Source of the DNA: CAZMNY01 sp964567745
GTDB lineage: Bacteria; Planctomycetota; Planctomycetia; Pirellulales; Pirellulaceae
Direction of reading: 5' to 3'
DNA length: 64,000 nucleotides
NCBI GenBank assembly: GCA_964567745.1
Contig: CAZMNY010000018.1
Span: 1-64,000 of the forward strand
The translations under genes and the position numbers were made by a program. The notes beneath the pieces were generated by a model. It had not been told where the DNA came from and ran no database searches. It saw nothing but the letters and a program-made list of their open reading frames with translations. Each line of letters begins with the position of its first letter. The stretch's first letter is position 1. Shown here piece after piece: positions 1 through 7,380 of this stretch.

Positions 1-1
1 A

Positions 2-670
2 TTCGGCGATGCAGACGACGAAGGCGAGAATCCGAATGCCGAGAAGATCGCGACAGCGGCAAGCTGGGAGCGGCTCTTGTGGGGCCTTTGGTGGAGCGGC
101 TTGCGGATCGGCGAAGCGATGCAATTGCACTGGGACGACTTGAGTAAGATTCGACCGCTCGACCTAGACTCGGCGGCGCCAATGCTGACGATTCCAGGCG
201 AGCACGAGAAAGGAAACACTGACCGACTCTTGCCGATGGCTCCCGAGTTCGCCGAGTTCCTGCGAGAGACACCACTAGCGGAGCGTAGCGGCTACGTCTT
301 CGATCCGAAGCCGAGGCGCCACCGATACGCCGAGCGGCTCACTATGCATCACGTAGGGCTCACCATCAGCAAATTCGGCAAGGCGGCGGGCGTCCGAGTC
401 AGTGATACAAAGTTCGCATCGGCTCACGATCTTAGACGTTCATTCGGCGAGCGCTGGTCGCGGCGAGTACTGCCGCAAGTTTTGCAAGAAATGATGCGCC
501 ACGAGACGATTCAAACGACTTTGAAATACTACGTCGGACAGAATGCCAAGCGAACGGCGGCTGATATTTGGGCTGCCTACGGCAAACGCCCCGAGTTGGG
601 TACCAGTTTGGGTACCAGTCGCGAAAACGCCGACTCAGGCGACTCGCAAGAAAGCGACTTTCGCCAGTAA
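2..670 (+). CDS. Tyrosine recombinase/phage integrase, C-terminal part (5' end outside window)
   Basis: Site-specific tyrosine recombinase catalytic domain. The reading frame is open to the left edge, so the N-terminal core-binding domain lies outside the window. Visible catalytic residues in order: Arg in LRIGEAMQLHW, Lys in HEKGNTDRLLP, HxxR in SAHDLRRSF, a second His in MMRHETIQTTL and the nucleophilic Tyr in LKYYVG, so the catalytic set looks complete. The short polar tail after the Tyr is usual for integrases of genomic islands. The stop lies 19 bases from the 3' end of a tRNA gene on the opposite strand, the classical position of an island integrase beside its attachment site. Integrase identity is secure; mobility of the element is inference. 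Confidence 0.9.
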   Translation, partial: FGDADDEGENPNAEKIATAASWERLLWGLWWSGLRIGEAMQLHWDDLSKIRPLDLDSAAPMLTIPGEHEKGNTDRLLPMAPEFAEFLRETPLAERSGYVFDPKPRRHRYAERLTMHHVGLTISKFGKAAGVRVSDTKFASAHDLRRSFGERWSRRVLPQVLQEMMRHETIQTTLKYYVGQNAKRTAADIWAAYGKRPELGTSLGTSRENADSGDSQESDFRQ

Positions 671-688
671 ATAAGCGGCGAACGAAAG

Positions 689-762
689 TAGGCCGGGCAG
701 GACTCGAACCCGCGACAAAGGGATTATGAGTCCCCTGCTCTAACCAACTGAGCTACCGGCCC
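689..762 (-). tRNA. tRNA with CAU anticodon (tRNA-Met or tRNA-Ile2)
   Basis: Read on the minus strand, a full cloverleaf can be folded: acceptor GGGCCGG with CCGGCCT (first pair G-U), D-stem GCTC/GAGC, anticodon stem GGGGA/TCCCT with loop CTCATAA (anticodon CAT), T-arm GCGGG-TTCGAGT-CCTGC, discriminator A; CCA is not encoded. It is not an initiator, because position 1-72 is not C-A and the anticodon stem lacks the three G-C pairs at its base. The short TTTGTC variable region resembles lysidine-modified tRNA-Ile2 more than elongator tRNA-Met, but the two cannot be separated by eye. The 3' end faces the integrase, so it may be the island attachment site. Confidence 0.9.
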
Positions 763-1051
763 TGATAGAAATTCATAAGAACGTTTCTATCGTATTCGTT
801 TGCTTTTGGGAATTGCGAGCGAAAACTTGGACGCGCGAAAATGATGGTGTGAAAACGCGAGCCGAACTAAGCAACTACGGCTTCGCGCTCTTCGCAGCCT
901 CAGCGTGAAATCGTTTTCGCCTGAGCCTCCACCGGCACTGCTGCCCCGATCCGACCACCTGTGTACGTGGGTGGAATGTGGACGTGGACTTGAGTTCTGC
1001 CTCGCCTGCGGCGAACGGGTTAAACGATCATGTCGGCCAACAATGCGCGAC

Positions 1052-1762
1052 TTAGTCGTCGAAGGCCATGAACAACTGGATGACGTACCACAACAAGAGG
1101 GCGACGCTGGCGAATAGGGCCAACGCGGCGGCGACGTGCTGTTGCGTGCCAAAGCGATGAAGCACGTTCGACGTGAAATACAAAATGTAACCGATTGCCA
1201 ACGCGACACCGACGACCGAAAATATCGGCCCGAGCGAAAATTGAAAAATGACAGCCGCGGCAATCACGCCCAAGAAGGCCAATCCGCCGATCATCAAAAT
1301 CGATCGCAAGAATGAAAAGTCGGTGCGAGTCAAAAGCACAAACGCAGTCAGTACAGCAAACATCGCCAAAGTGGTCGCGCCGGCAACCGCCGGAATCCAG
1401 GGGTCCACGTCGATAGCAACAGTCATAAGCGGAGCAAAAATGACAGCCTCGGCGACAACGTACAAACCGAGCCCCGCGTACTGCATGCCACGAGATGTCG
1501 ACGAGTTCGCCCAAGACTCAGCAACCCAACTCACCACCATGAACAAGCCGATAAACAACAGCCAACCCCATGGAATCTGGCCGACCATCCCTCGCAACAT
1601 TTCTCCCAGCCCTGTTTGCAGGATGATGCCTTCCAACAAAACAAACGCTGTGATCGCACCGGCCAAATGGACATACGTCCGGCGGATGAACGCCATTCGC
1701 TCTGTAACCGAGGCTTCCGCCGCCAAAATATCGTACGACGACGCTGCGTAACCTTGTGACAT
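1052..1762 (-). CDS. Bax inhibitor-1/YccA family membrane protein
   Basis: Integral inner-membrane protein of about 236 residues with seven predicted hydrophobic segments (from about residues 30-50 to the C-terminus, which ends in charged FMAFDD). Family features: an N-terminal cytoplasmic stretch ending FIRRTYVHLAGAI, the alternating small/hydrophobic helices, and the WVAESWA segment. Members are proton/calcium-leak or stress-modulating proteins; the exact role in bacteria is unclear. Start chosen at the ATG at 1762 because AAGGA lies about 9 bases upstream and the protein begins MSQGYAA; the frame stays open further upstream (to 1891) but that extension is Cys/Arg-rich and not membrane-like. 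Apparently monocistronic. Confidence 0.85.
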   Translation of the reverse strand: MSQGYAASSYDILAAEASVTERMAFIRRTYVHLAGAITAFVLLEGIILQTGLGEMLRGMVGQIPWGWLLFIGLFMVVSWVAESWANSSTSRGMQYAGLGLYVVAEAVIFAPLMTVAIDVDPWIPAVAGATTLAMFAVLTAFVLLTRTDFSFLRSILMIGGLAFLGVIAAAVIFQFSLGPIFSVVGVALAIGYILYFTSNVLHRFGTQQHVAAALALFASVALLLWYVIQLFMAFDD

Positions 1763-2068
1763 ATTCGGGTTCCTTGTTCTCTGCCGAATTGCAGACGAGG
1801 AATTGAGCTGACCACCGAGTAAAAGGCCGGTTTGACAAACGCTGACTCGACACGCACACACACGCGACGCCGATTCACGACCCTTCAACACGAAATCATG
1901 GCACCTTTCACAACCGGGTCAAGCGGAACTGCTGACTTCGCGCGCTTGTGCACAGCGAAATGTCCGGACAGATTGCCAATTATTTCGCCGAATTTCCCAA
2001 TATTGGCTACGATTCTGGGAATAGTTGTGCTGATCAGTGGGACACGAACATTTGGAAGAGGCAAATAG
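1763..2068. other. Intergenic stretch between divergent genes, no gene seen
   Basis: About 300 bases separating the minus-strand Bax-inhibitor-like gene and the plus-strand gene at 2069. Short open frames here have no recognisable domain and overlap the promoters that both divergent genes must have. No repeat or strong hairpin was noticed. Confidence 0.5.
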
Positions 2069-2452
2069 ATGAGCTCGCACTATTTCACCAACACGCTATT
2101 CATTATGGCCTTCGGCGTATTGTCGTTAGCGGTTTGGCAGCATTCTCGGACAAGCGAAGAACAGGCGGCTGAGGTCGCTCCCGTTGAGGATCCGATGCCG
2201 ACAATGGATCTCAGCGAATTCACCATAAAACTCGAATCGCCGGAAATAAGTGAGGAGAACCGCTTCGGGCTCACGCCAGAGGAACTCCGCCAAGTCAGAA
2301 TAGCCGCTGAGGCGCAGAACTTGTCAGTGAACGAGTATGTGCGGAACCGGCTCATCAAGAACAACCAAGCCGCCCCCAGCCTGAGGGGGAGTGAATTTGG
2401 TCCGATGGGCTTCAATCGCATCGAGGTTGAACGAGTCGAAGAGAATTGCTGA
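2069..2452 (+). CDS. Small hypothetical protein with N-terminal membrane anchor
   Basis: A 127-residue protein I do not recognise. Residues 8-24 (MAFGVLSLAVW region) form one hydrophobic segment, a signal anchor or uncleaved signal peptide. Then comes an acidic, Pro-containing linker, and residues about 70-95 contain LTPEELRQVRIAAEAQNLS followed by VNEYVRNRLI, which resembles the helix pair of ribbon-helix-helix proteins but is not enough for a family call. A purine-rich AGAGGC lies about 8 bases before the ATG. The C-terminal 25 residues are unremarkable. Probably real because of the RBS and coherent composition; function unknown. Confidence 0.55.
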   Translation: MSSHYFTNTLFIMAFGVLSLAVWQHSRTSEEQAAEVAPVEDPMPTMDLSEFTIKLESPEISEENRFGLTPEELRQVRIAAEAQNLSVNEYVRNRLIKNNQAAPSLRGSEFGPMGFNRIEVERVEENC

Positions 2453-2678
2453 TTCGTCGACGCTCGTATATGCGGCGCCGACTCTCGCGATCGGCATAAG
2501 CCGCCAGATGCACTTCGCAGTCGGTTGCCTTGCGCGCTGCGGAAGTTGCGACACTTCGGCGGAGCGAAAGGCGACTTGGCCTTCGTACTGCGCATGTGAT
2601 ACGGTATCTGCTCGCCCGCTGACCCTCTAATCGGCGAACCACATCGCGCGTCGGATTTCCAAAAACTCGCAGAATCTA

Positions 2679-3284
2679 GTGATGGTCGACAGACAGATGG
2701 ACGAGCCGGCAGCAGCGATGTTGACCCGCTCGACGACCGCTTTGTCGACACGAGTCGGCTCGCCCGAACATCGCTTGGCCCTCTCAGAAACACTCAGTGA
2801 GATACTCGAGTCGTTCCGCCAACATCGTCTCGACTATGTGTCCCTCGCGCGTCAGGCGGCCGTGTCACGCCTTGGCGAAATTGTGGAAATTCGCGAGGCG
2901 TCCGTTGGCCGCGGCGTGTTTGCTCGGCAAGTGTTTTCAAGCGGCAACATGATCGCCACGATCAAAGGCAAGCTGATCACCGAGGCCGCACACGCCTCGG
3001 AGTATTGTATGGACTTCAATGAAACCGAGTCGCTCGAGCCGGATGCGCCGTTTCGGTTCCTCAACCACTCGTGCGAACCAAATTGCGAATTGGTTGTCCT
3101 CGAAGCCGATGAGACTCACGATGCCGAGATGGCTCTGTTCACCTGTCGAGCTGTCGACTCGGGCGACGAACTGACGATTGACTACGGCTGGCCCGCGGAG
3201 TACGCGATTCCTTGCTTGTGCGGTGAATTGAGTTGCCGAGGATGGATTGTCTGCCCGGAAGAACTAGTCGATTGTCCACCGTAA
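2679..3284 (+). CDS. SET-domain protein (putative protein lysine methyltransferase)
   Basis: Residues about 66-190 form a compact SET domain: RGVFA at 78-82 (start of the AdoMet-binding region), the NHSCEPNC knot motif at 129-136, ELTIDYGW at 164-171 with the catalytic-region Tyr, and a post-SET-like Cys cluster (C179, C181, C186) that in homologues binds zinc together with the knot Cys. Family members transfer methyl groups from S-adenosylmethionine to protein lysines. The first 65 residues are a helical extension without a recognised domain. Two adjacent starts exist, GTG at 2679 and ATG at 2682. The target in a bacterium is unknown; methylation of a DNA-binding or ribosomal protein is conceivable but unsupported here. 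Confidence 0.88.
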   Translation: MMVDRQMDEPAAAMLTRSTTALSTRVGSPEHRLALSETLSEILESFRQHRLDYVSLARQAAVSRLGEIVEIREASVGRGVFARQVFSSGNMIATIKGKLITEAAHASEYCMDFNETESLEPDAPFRFLNHSCEPNCELVVLEADETHDAEMALFTCRAVDSGDELTIDYGWPAEYAIPCLCGELSCRGWIVCPEELVDCPP

Positions 3285-3311
3285 GCCGATTCTCAGGGAA
3301 AGCAAATTGCG

Positions 3312-3722
3312 ATGCGTCCGTCCAAAACTACAGTCGCCCACATCACGCTGGCCACTCGTAACGTTCGCAATGCTTCGGCGTTTTTGGAGTCAACCCTGGG
3401 ATTCATTCCCATCGTGCGACCCGGGAATATTGAAGTCCGAGCCGCATGGCTAGAGATCGCTGAGGGGCAACAACTTCACTTGCTGCAGATCGACGATTTT
3501 GAGCCGAGTCGGTTTGAGCGCGAGTTTGGCCGTCACGTCGCCGTCACGTTCCCGCTCGACGAATTTGAATCTTTGCGGCGGCGACTGGCGGAGCATGGGG
3601 CGGAGTTGATTGAAGCGGAGCGTGAGACGCCTTTTCAACGGTTCTTCTTTCGCGATCTCGATGGCTACGTTTGGGAAGTCGTCGATAGCGGCGCCGAGTT
3701 GGAAGGCGCGGATCGACCTTGA
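3312..3722 (+). CDS. VOC superfamily (glyoxalase/bleomycin-resistance fold) protein
   Basis: A 136-residue single VOC module made of two beta-alpha-beta-beta-beta units: HITLATRNVRNASAFLEST at the start, and HVAVTFPLDEFESLRRRL beginning the second half. Candidate metal ligands H10, H56, H75 and E122 (YVWEVVD) sit at the usual positions, so a metal-dependent enzyme is more likely than a pure binding protein. Substrate cannot be read from sequence; the family includes glyoxalase I, extradiol dioxygenases and fosfomycin/bleomycin resistance proteins. Its TGA overlaps the TTG start of the downstream permease by four bases, indicating translational coupling. Confidence 0.82.
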   Translation: MRPSKTTVAHITLATRNVRNASAFLESTLGFIPIVRPGNIEVRAAWLEIAEGQQLHLLQIDDFEPSRFEREFGRHVAVTFPLDEFESLRRRLAEHGAELIEAERETPFQRFFFRDLDGYVWEVVDSGAELEGADRP

Positions 3723-4654
3723 ACGTCAAACAAGCGAATGTTCCACGGCCTCTGGGCCTATCGGCCGTCCTGCTGACGTCGATCACGATCTGCCTCTGGG
3801 GCGGCAATCCGGTGGCGATGAAATACAGCCTCTCCGGGTTCCCTCCGATCGCGATCGCCGCATTGCGATTCGGCATTGCGGCCCTGTTCATGATCGGCTG
3901 GTGCGCCGCGAGCAAGAGCCCGCTCGGACTGCAGCGTGGTCAGCGAATTCCGGCACTGATCACCGGCTTTCTTTTGTTCGCTCAAATCTCGCTGTTCAAC
4001 TTGGGAGTCAGCCGAACGAGCACGTCGCATACAACCGTGCTGATCAACACGTTCATCTTTTGGGTCGTCATCATCGAGCACTTTGTCACTCGCAATCACC
4101 GCCTATCATGGCGCTCGGTCGCAGGATTATTGCTCGCAGCGAGCGGCGTGCTCATGCTAATCGGAACGAGCGAGTCGGCGGCGTCGGCCGAGCAGCGCGA
4201 CTCGACTTCGATTGTCGGAGACATCATCTTGTTCGCCAGCGCGTTCCTGCTCGGACTAAAAATCGTCTACACGAAACGAGCCGTTCGCGTCGTGCCGCCC
4301 GGCACGCTAATTTTATGGCACGACGTGATTGGCGTTGCGATGTTCGTTTGCCTGAGCGGACTGACCGAGTATGATCGGGCCTGGACTCCCGATTGGCCCT
4401 CGTGTCTCGGGCTGGTCTATCAGGGTCTGTTCGTGGCGGGCGTCTGCTTCGCTCTGCAAGCCGTGCTGCTGCGTAAGTATTCGGCATCACAGATTTCGGT
4501 ATTTAGCTTTGCAACTCCGCTCGTCGGCGTCGCCTTGTCGGTCCTGTTGCGCGGAGATCAACTGTCGCCATGGCTGCTTACTTCCGGCACGGTCGTGGCT
4601 TGCGGAATCCTGCTCGTGAATCTTCCCAACCGCAAACAAAAGAAGTTGGAGTAG
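3719..4654 (+). CDS. EamA/DMT-family permease
   Basis: A 311-residue inner-membrane protein with about ten hydrophobic segments in two EamA repeats (residues about 20-150 and 165-300). Typical motifs: TICLWGGNPVAMKYSL and PPIAIAALRFGIAALFM in the first repeat, LLAASGVLML closing it, and FSFATPLVGVALSVLL with a terminal LLVNL in the second. Members export amino acids, nucleotides or drugs; the substrate here is unknown. The start is the TTG at 3719 overlapping the stop of the VOC gene, so the two are co-translated. The charged tail NRKQKKLE is cytoplasmic. Confidence 0.85.
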   Translation: MNVKQANVPRPLGLSAVLLTSITICLWGGNPVAMKYSLSGFPPIAIAALRFGIAALFMIGWCAASKSPLGLQRGQRIPALITGFLLFAQISLFNLGVSRTSTSHTTVLINTFIFWVVIIEHFVTRNHRLSWRSVAGLLLAASGVLMLIGTSESAASAEQRDSTSIVGDIILFASAFLLGLKIVYTKRAVRVVPPGTLILWHDVIGVAMFVCLSGLTEYDRAWTPDWPSCLGLVYQGLFVAGVCFALQAVLLRKYSASQISVFSFATPLVGVALSVLLRGDQLSPWLLTSGTVVACGILLVNLPNRKQKKLE

Positions 4655-4661
4655 TCGATCT

Positions 4662-5819
4662 TTGGGCGAACGCAACGACAACGTGATCATCGTCTGCCTC
4701 GACGGCATCGGCACCCCTTGGCTCGGTCCCTACGGCAACACCTGGTACGAGACGCCGTTCTGGAACAAGATCGCCAGCGTGGGCCTATTGTTCGAGTTCG
4801 CTTATTCAAGCGGCCCGGAACTTGACGCGACTTATCACGACTATTGGTCCGCTTCATTAGCACAACTGGCCGAAGGCCGTCGCGCGGTGCTGTTGGCCGA
4901 CGACTCCGACGTCACGGCTTTGCCAGCAGCGGAACCGTTTGGCGAAATCGTGCTGTTAGAAATGGACAAGCCGGAGAGGGCCGTTGAAGAGATCGAGCAG
5001 ACTCGATCCGCTCAAACTCTGGCAGCAGCCGCCAACTGGATCGCCGACGCAGGCGACTCGCCATTCTTACTGTGGCTTCACGTCAGCGCGCTCGCTTCCG
5101 CGTGGGACGCTCCCTACTCGTTGCGCTGCCTGGCAGCCGATGAAGACGACCCCGACCCGCCGGAGTTTGTCGATCCGCCCAATGTTGAGCTCGCCGACGA
5201 CTATGACCCAGACGACTTGCTCGGCTACATGCAAGCTCACGCCGGCCAAGTCAGCGCGCTCGACTCGGCGCTCGGCGCCTTTGTCGATGCCGTCGATTCG
5301 TTTCCAGCAGGTCGCGACGCGGTGATCGTGTTCACGTCGCCGCGAGGCTATGCGTTGGGCGAACATGGTCGAATCGGAGGAAACCAAGCGCTTCATGGCG
5401 AGCTGCTTCAGGTTCCTTGCATTGTCCGATTGCCGAATCGAAAATGGGCGGCTCAGCGCAGCGAGCGAATCCTTCAGCCGGCCGGCCTGCTTGAGATCAT
5501 TCGATCCTGGGTCGGAGGCGAATCAGAGGATGCTTTCATCGAACGACTTGGCATCGGACTCAGCTTGCCCGACGAACGCCGCGTCGCTTTCTGTCGCTGT
5601 GGCGAGCGTTACGCCGTTCGGACGCCCAGTTGGTTTCTTGCTCAAACGGCCGACGGCGGCCAACGGCTGTATGCTAAGCCGGACGACCGCTGGGAGGTCA
5701 ACGAAGTTTCCGATCGCTGCCCCGACGTCGTCGAACAACTCTCACGTCTCATCGAACAGTACAAGCAGTACGGGCAATCAGGCGAGACGTTTGAAGTCGA
5801 GCTGCCGCCGGAAGCTTAG
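4662..5819 (+). CDS. Sulfatase/alkaline-phosphatase-fold protein without the formylglycine motif
   Basis: A 385-residue protein with the overall plan of type I sulfatases: NVIIVCLDGIGTPWLGPYGN at the N-terminus (metal-binding Asp strand), TPFWNKIASVGLLFEFAYS, and FTSPRGYALGEHGRIGG matching the usual SDHG...LGEHG region. However, the C-x-P/S-x-R sequence that is converted to formylglycine should follow FAYS; here the text is SGPELDATYHDYW, and the SDHG metal ligands read TSPRG. It lacks a signal peptide, so it is cytoplasmic. Probably a catalytically altered or non-sulfatase member of the superfamily. The start is the TTG at 4662, eight bases after the permease stop, suggesting one operon from 3312 to 5819. 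Confidence 0.75.
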   Translation: MGERNDNVIIVCLDGIGTPWLGPYGNTWYETPFWNKIASVGLLFEFAYSSGPELDATYHDYWSASLAQLAEGRRAVLLADDSDVTALPAAEPFGEIVLLEMDKPERAVEEIEQTRSAQTLAAAANWIADAGDSPFLLWLHVSALASAWDAPYSLRCLAADEDDPDPPEFVDPPNVELADDYDPDDLLGYMQAHAGQVSALDSALGAFVDAVDSFPAGRDAVIVFTSPRGYALGEHGRIGGNQALHGELLQVPCIVRLPNRKWAAQRSERILQPAGLLEIIRSWVGGESEDAFIERLGIGLSLPDERRVAFCRCGERYAVRTPSWFLAQTADGGQRLYAKPDDRWEVNEVSDRCPDVVEQLSRLIEQYKQYGQSGETFEVELPPEA

Positions 5820-5856
5820 CTTGAGTTTGGTTCACCGCACGAGATCCGTGGGTTGC

Positions 5857-5878
5857 TGCCACTGGCTTGCCAGTGGCA
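5857..5878. repeat. Perfect inverted repeat (9-bp stem, 4-base loop)
   Basis: TGCCACTGG at 5857-5865 and CCAGTGGCA at 5870-5878 form a perfect hairpin with loop CTTG just downstream of the sulfatase-fold gene. There is no T-run after it, so it is not a classical intrinsic terminator, although it could end transcription or protect the mRNA 3' end. It sits directly beside the dispersed repeat at 5896. Confidence 0.7.
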
Positions 5879-5895
5879 CGAAGCTTCGAACTCTT

Positions 5896-5977
5896 CAGTG
5901 CAAAGTGAAAAGTGCAAAATGACACAAGACCCCAAGGGCTTGCTTGCCCCGTGCCGCTGAATCAGGTTCATGAACTA
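5896..5977 (+). repeat. Dispersed intergenic repeat, family 1, copy A
   Basis: Two tandem-like GTGCAAA(A/G)TG units followed after a spacer by a conserved segment reading about GACCCC-AAG-GCTTGC-CCGTGCCG-TGAATCAGGTTCA. The same order of blocks recurs at 46416-46507 (same strand) and, inverted, at 42620-42706; a partial copy is at 9212-9252. All lie between genes or inside a pseudogene. Confidence 0.8.
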
Positions 5978-6114
5978 CCGCGCGCCACGGAACGCGTCCG
6001 CCAAGAAGACCTAGCGTGTTACCCCAAGGCTATGATGAGGTTGACCGTTGGCCAACAGGCGCGCGGGGCTACGCGGATAGTCAGTAGAAGGGCAGTTTGC
6101 GGTTGACGACTAAA

Positions 6115-6173
6115 TCAACAAGCCGCAAGCTCGTGGGGGTCTTGGTGGGCGTCAACAAGCCGCAAGCTCGTGG
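6115..6173 (+). repeat. Two direct 22-base repeats
   Basis: The 22-base block TCAACAAGCCGCAAGCTC plus GTGG occurs at 6115-6136 and again at 6152-6173, separated by 15 bases, immediately downstream of the adenine methyltransferase gene (which ends at 6177 on the minus strand). The GCAAGCTCGTGG core also appears inside the dispersed repeat near 42651-42663. Confidence 0.8.
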
Positions 6174-6176
6174 CTC

Positions 6177-6992
6177 TTAGACTTTGGGCATTTCGTAGTT
6201 GGCCCAGAGGACTTCGGTCTTGATTGGTTTGTTCTTTGCCGATGAGGCTTTGTTGTCGATTTGAATCTCCAAGCGATCCCAGTTGGCAAGTGCGTTGTCG
6301 TAGAGTTCGTTGGGGTAGCCGGAGAGCAGCACCTTGCCGTTGATCTTGGTGATTGCGTCGAGCAGTTCAGCGTGATTCGCAACGTCCATTTCAAACTCGT
6401 AGTCTTTCGTGGTGACTCGAGTTTCATGCAGATAGGGCGGATCGAGATAGAACAGGGTGTTGGGGCCATCCTGTTGTTTGATCACTTTGACTGCGTTCAG
6501 ATTGAGAATCACCACTCGTCTCATTCTCGCCGAAACCGCTTCCAGTCCCTCGACGGCGCCGAGCCAAGCGGAGGCTTGCTCGTTCATGCCACGACGAGTT
6601 CGATTGCGGCTGAGCGTGGCGAACGCGTCAAACTTGCCGGCTCGCGATTGTCGGCAGCGAACGAAGAAGCGAGACGCGCGTTCGACTTCATCGCCGCTCG
6701 CATCGGCCGCGTCCTCCCACTCGGTCTGCGAAAACGGAATGACCTGCATCCGCCGAGTGAACGCGTCAAACCAAGTCTCGTCTTGCAAGACTCGCCAGAA
6801 GTTTGTCAGCTCGCCGTTGATGTCGTTGATCACTTCGGAGACGCCGGCCGGGTCCTTGTTCAGCAACACCGAGCCGCCGCCAAAGTAAGGCTCCACGTAA
6901 TGAACGTGCTCGACCATCCGCGGCAAGATGTGCTTTGCCAAGTAATGCTTGCCGCCGTGCCACTTGAGTGGTTGGGTCAATTGTTCCGTCAC
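6177..6992 (-). CDS. D12-class (Dam-like) N6-adenine DNA methyltransferase
   Basis: A protein of about 271 residues that transfers a methyl group from S-adenosylmethionine to adenine N6 in DNA. Motifs: KWHGGK at residues 10-15 (the F/W-x-G-G-K of D12 enzymes), VEPYFGGGS at 33-41 (AdoMet-binding motif I) and DPPY at 184-187 (catalytic motif IV). The length and motif order fit the Dam/DpnM alpha group. Start chosen at GTG 6992 because AAGAAGGGAA lies about 7 bases upstream; the frame remains open to an ATG at 7040. No restriction endonuclease gene is adjacent, so this is an orphan methyltransferase, possibly phage-derived, in an accessory region with repeats. Confidence 0.9.
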   Translation of the reverse strand: MTEQLTQPLKWHGGKHYLAKHILPRMVEHVHYVEPYFGGGSVLLNKDPAGVSEVINDINGELTNFWRVLQDETWFDAFTRRMQVIPFSQTEWEDAADASGDEVERASRFFVRCRQSRAGKFDAFATLSRNRTRRGMNEQASAWLGAVEGLEAVSARMRRVVILNLNAVKVIKQQDGPNTLFYLDPPYLHETRVTTKDYEFEMDVANHAELLDAITKINGKVLLSGYPNELYDNALANWDRLEIQIDNKASSAKNKPIKTEVLWANYEMPKV

Positions 6993-7380
6993 GCTTGCAT
7001 TCCCTTCTTGCGTCTTACACGCGTTTCCAACTGCCCGCACCGCCTCGTTCCGTCGCTTCGAACCGCTCAGATTTTACTCGCCCAACTTATCCGCTGCTCG
7101 ACGCCAAGTGAAGTAGGCGCGCCGGCTGACGAAGGGGTTGCGGAGGCATGTCAAATCGGGAAGGAAGCCGAATCGGGACGGAACGCCGAACCGGGGAGGA
7201 GGGCCGAATCGCAGCCCGGGATCGTCTGACCTCGGTCCTGTTCGGTCTTCGGTTGCGGGACTCGTACCGAGTCTCAAACCGAACCGCTTCATCGACGTCC
7301 ATTTTCGATGGAAAGCTGTGCTTTTATCGATTCGGCCATCGCATGATTTCTATGGGACGGCGTAAACTATCCAGTCGGAA
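6993..7380. other. Intergenic stretch with imperfect GCCGAA-CGGGA repeats
   Basis: This 388-base stretch separates the divergent methyltransferase and PrsW-like genes. Between about 7160 and 7215 a GCCGAA(T/C)CGGGA-like unit occurs three times at about 18-base spacing, followed by inverted pieces (CGGTCTTCGGTTGCGGGACT and related) near 7240-7280. Short open frames on both strands here are low-complexity Arg/Pro/Gly products of this composition, not genes. Promoters for both flanking genes should lie here but are not identified. Confidence 0.5.

Larger units (their letters stand above)
5820..6176. other. Repeat-rich intergenic stretch
   Basis: No gene is convincing in these 357 bases. It holds a perfect hairpin (5857-5878), one copy of the dispersed GTGCAAAGTG repeat (5896-5977), a GC-rich stretch, and two direct 22-base copies (6115-6136, 6152-6173). 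A 64-codon open frame from 5912 lies inside the repeat and is not believed. Confidence 0.6.

Noticed and set aside
787..1263. Minus-strand open frame overlapping the Bax-inhibitor-like gene
   Set aside because: Out-of-frame shadow rich in Arg, Ser and Cys without RBS or domain.
5912..6106. Short plus-strand open frame
   Set aside because: Lies inside the dispersed repeat and has no domain; repeat sequence explains it.
7074..7302. Arg/Pro-rich short frames on both strands
   Set aside because: Generated by the GCCGAA-CGGGA repeats; no start signals.
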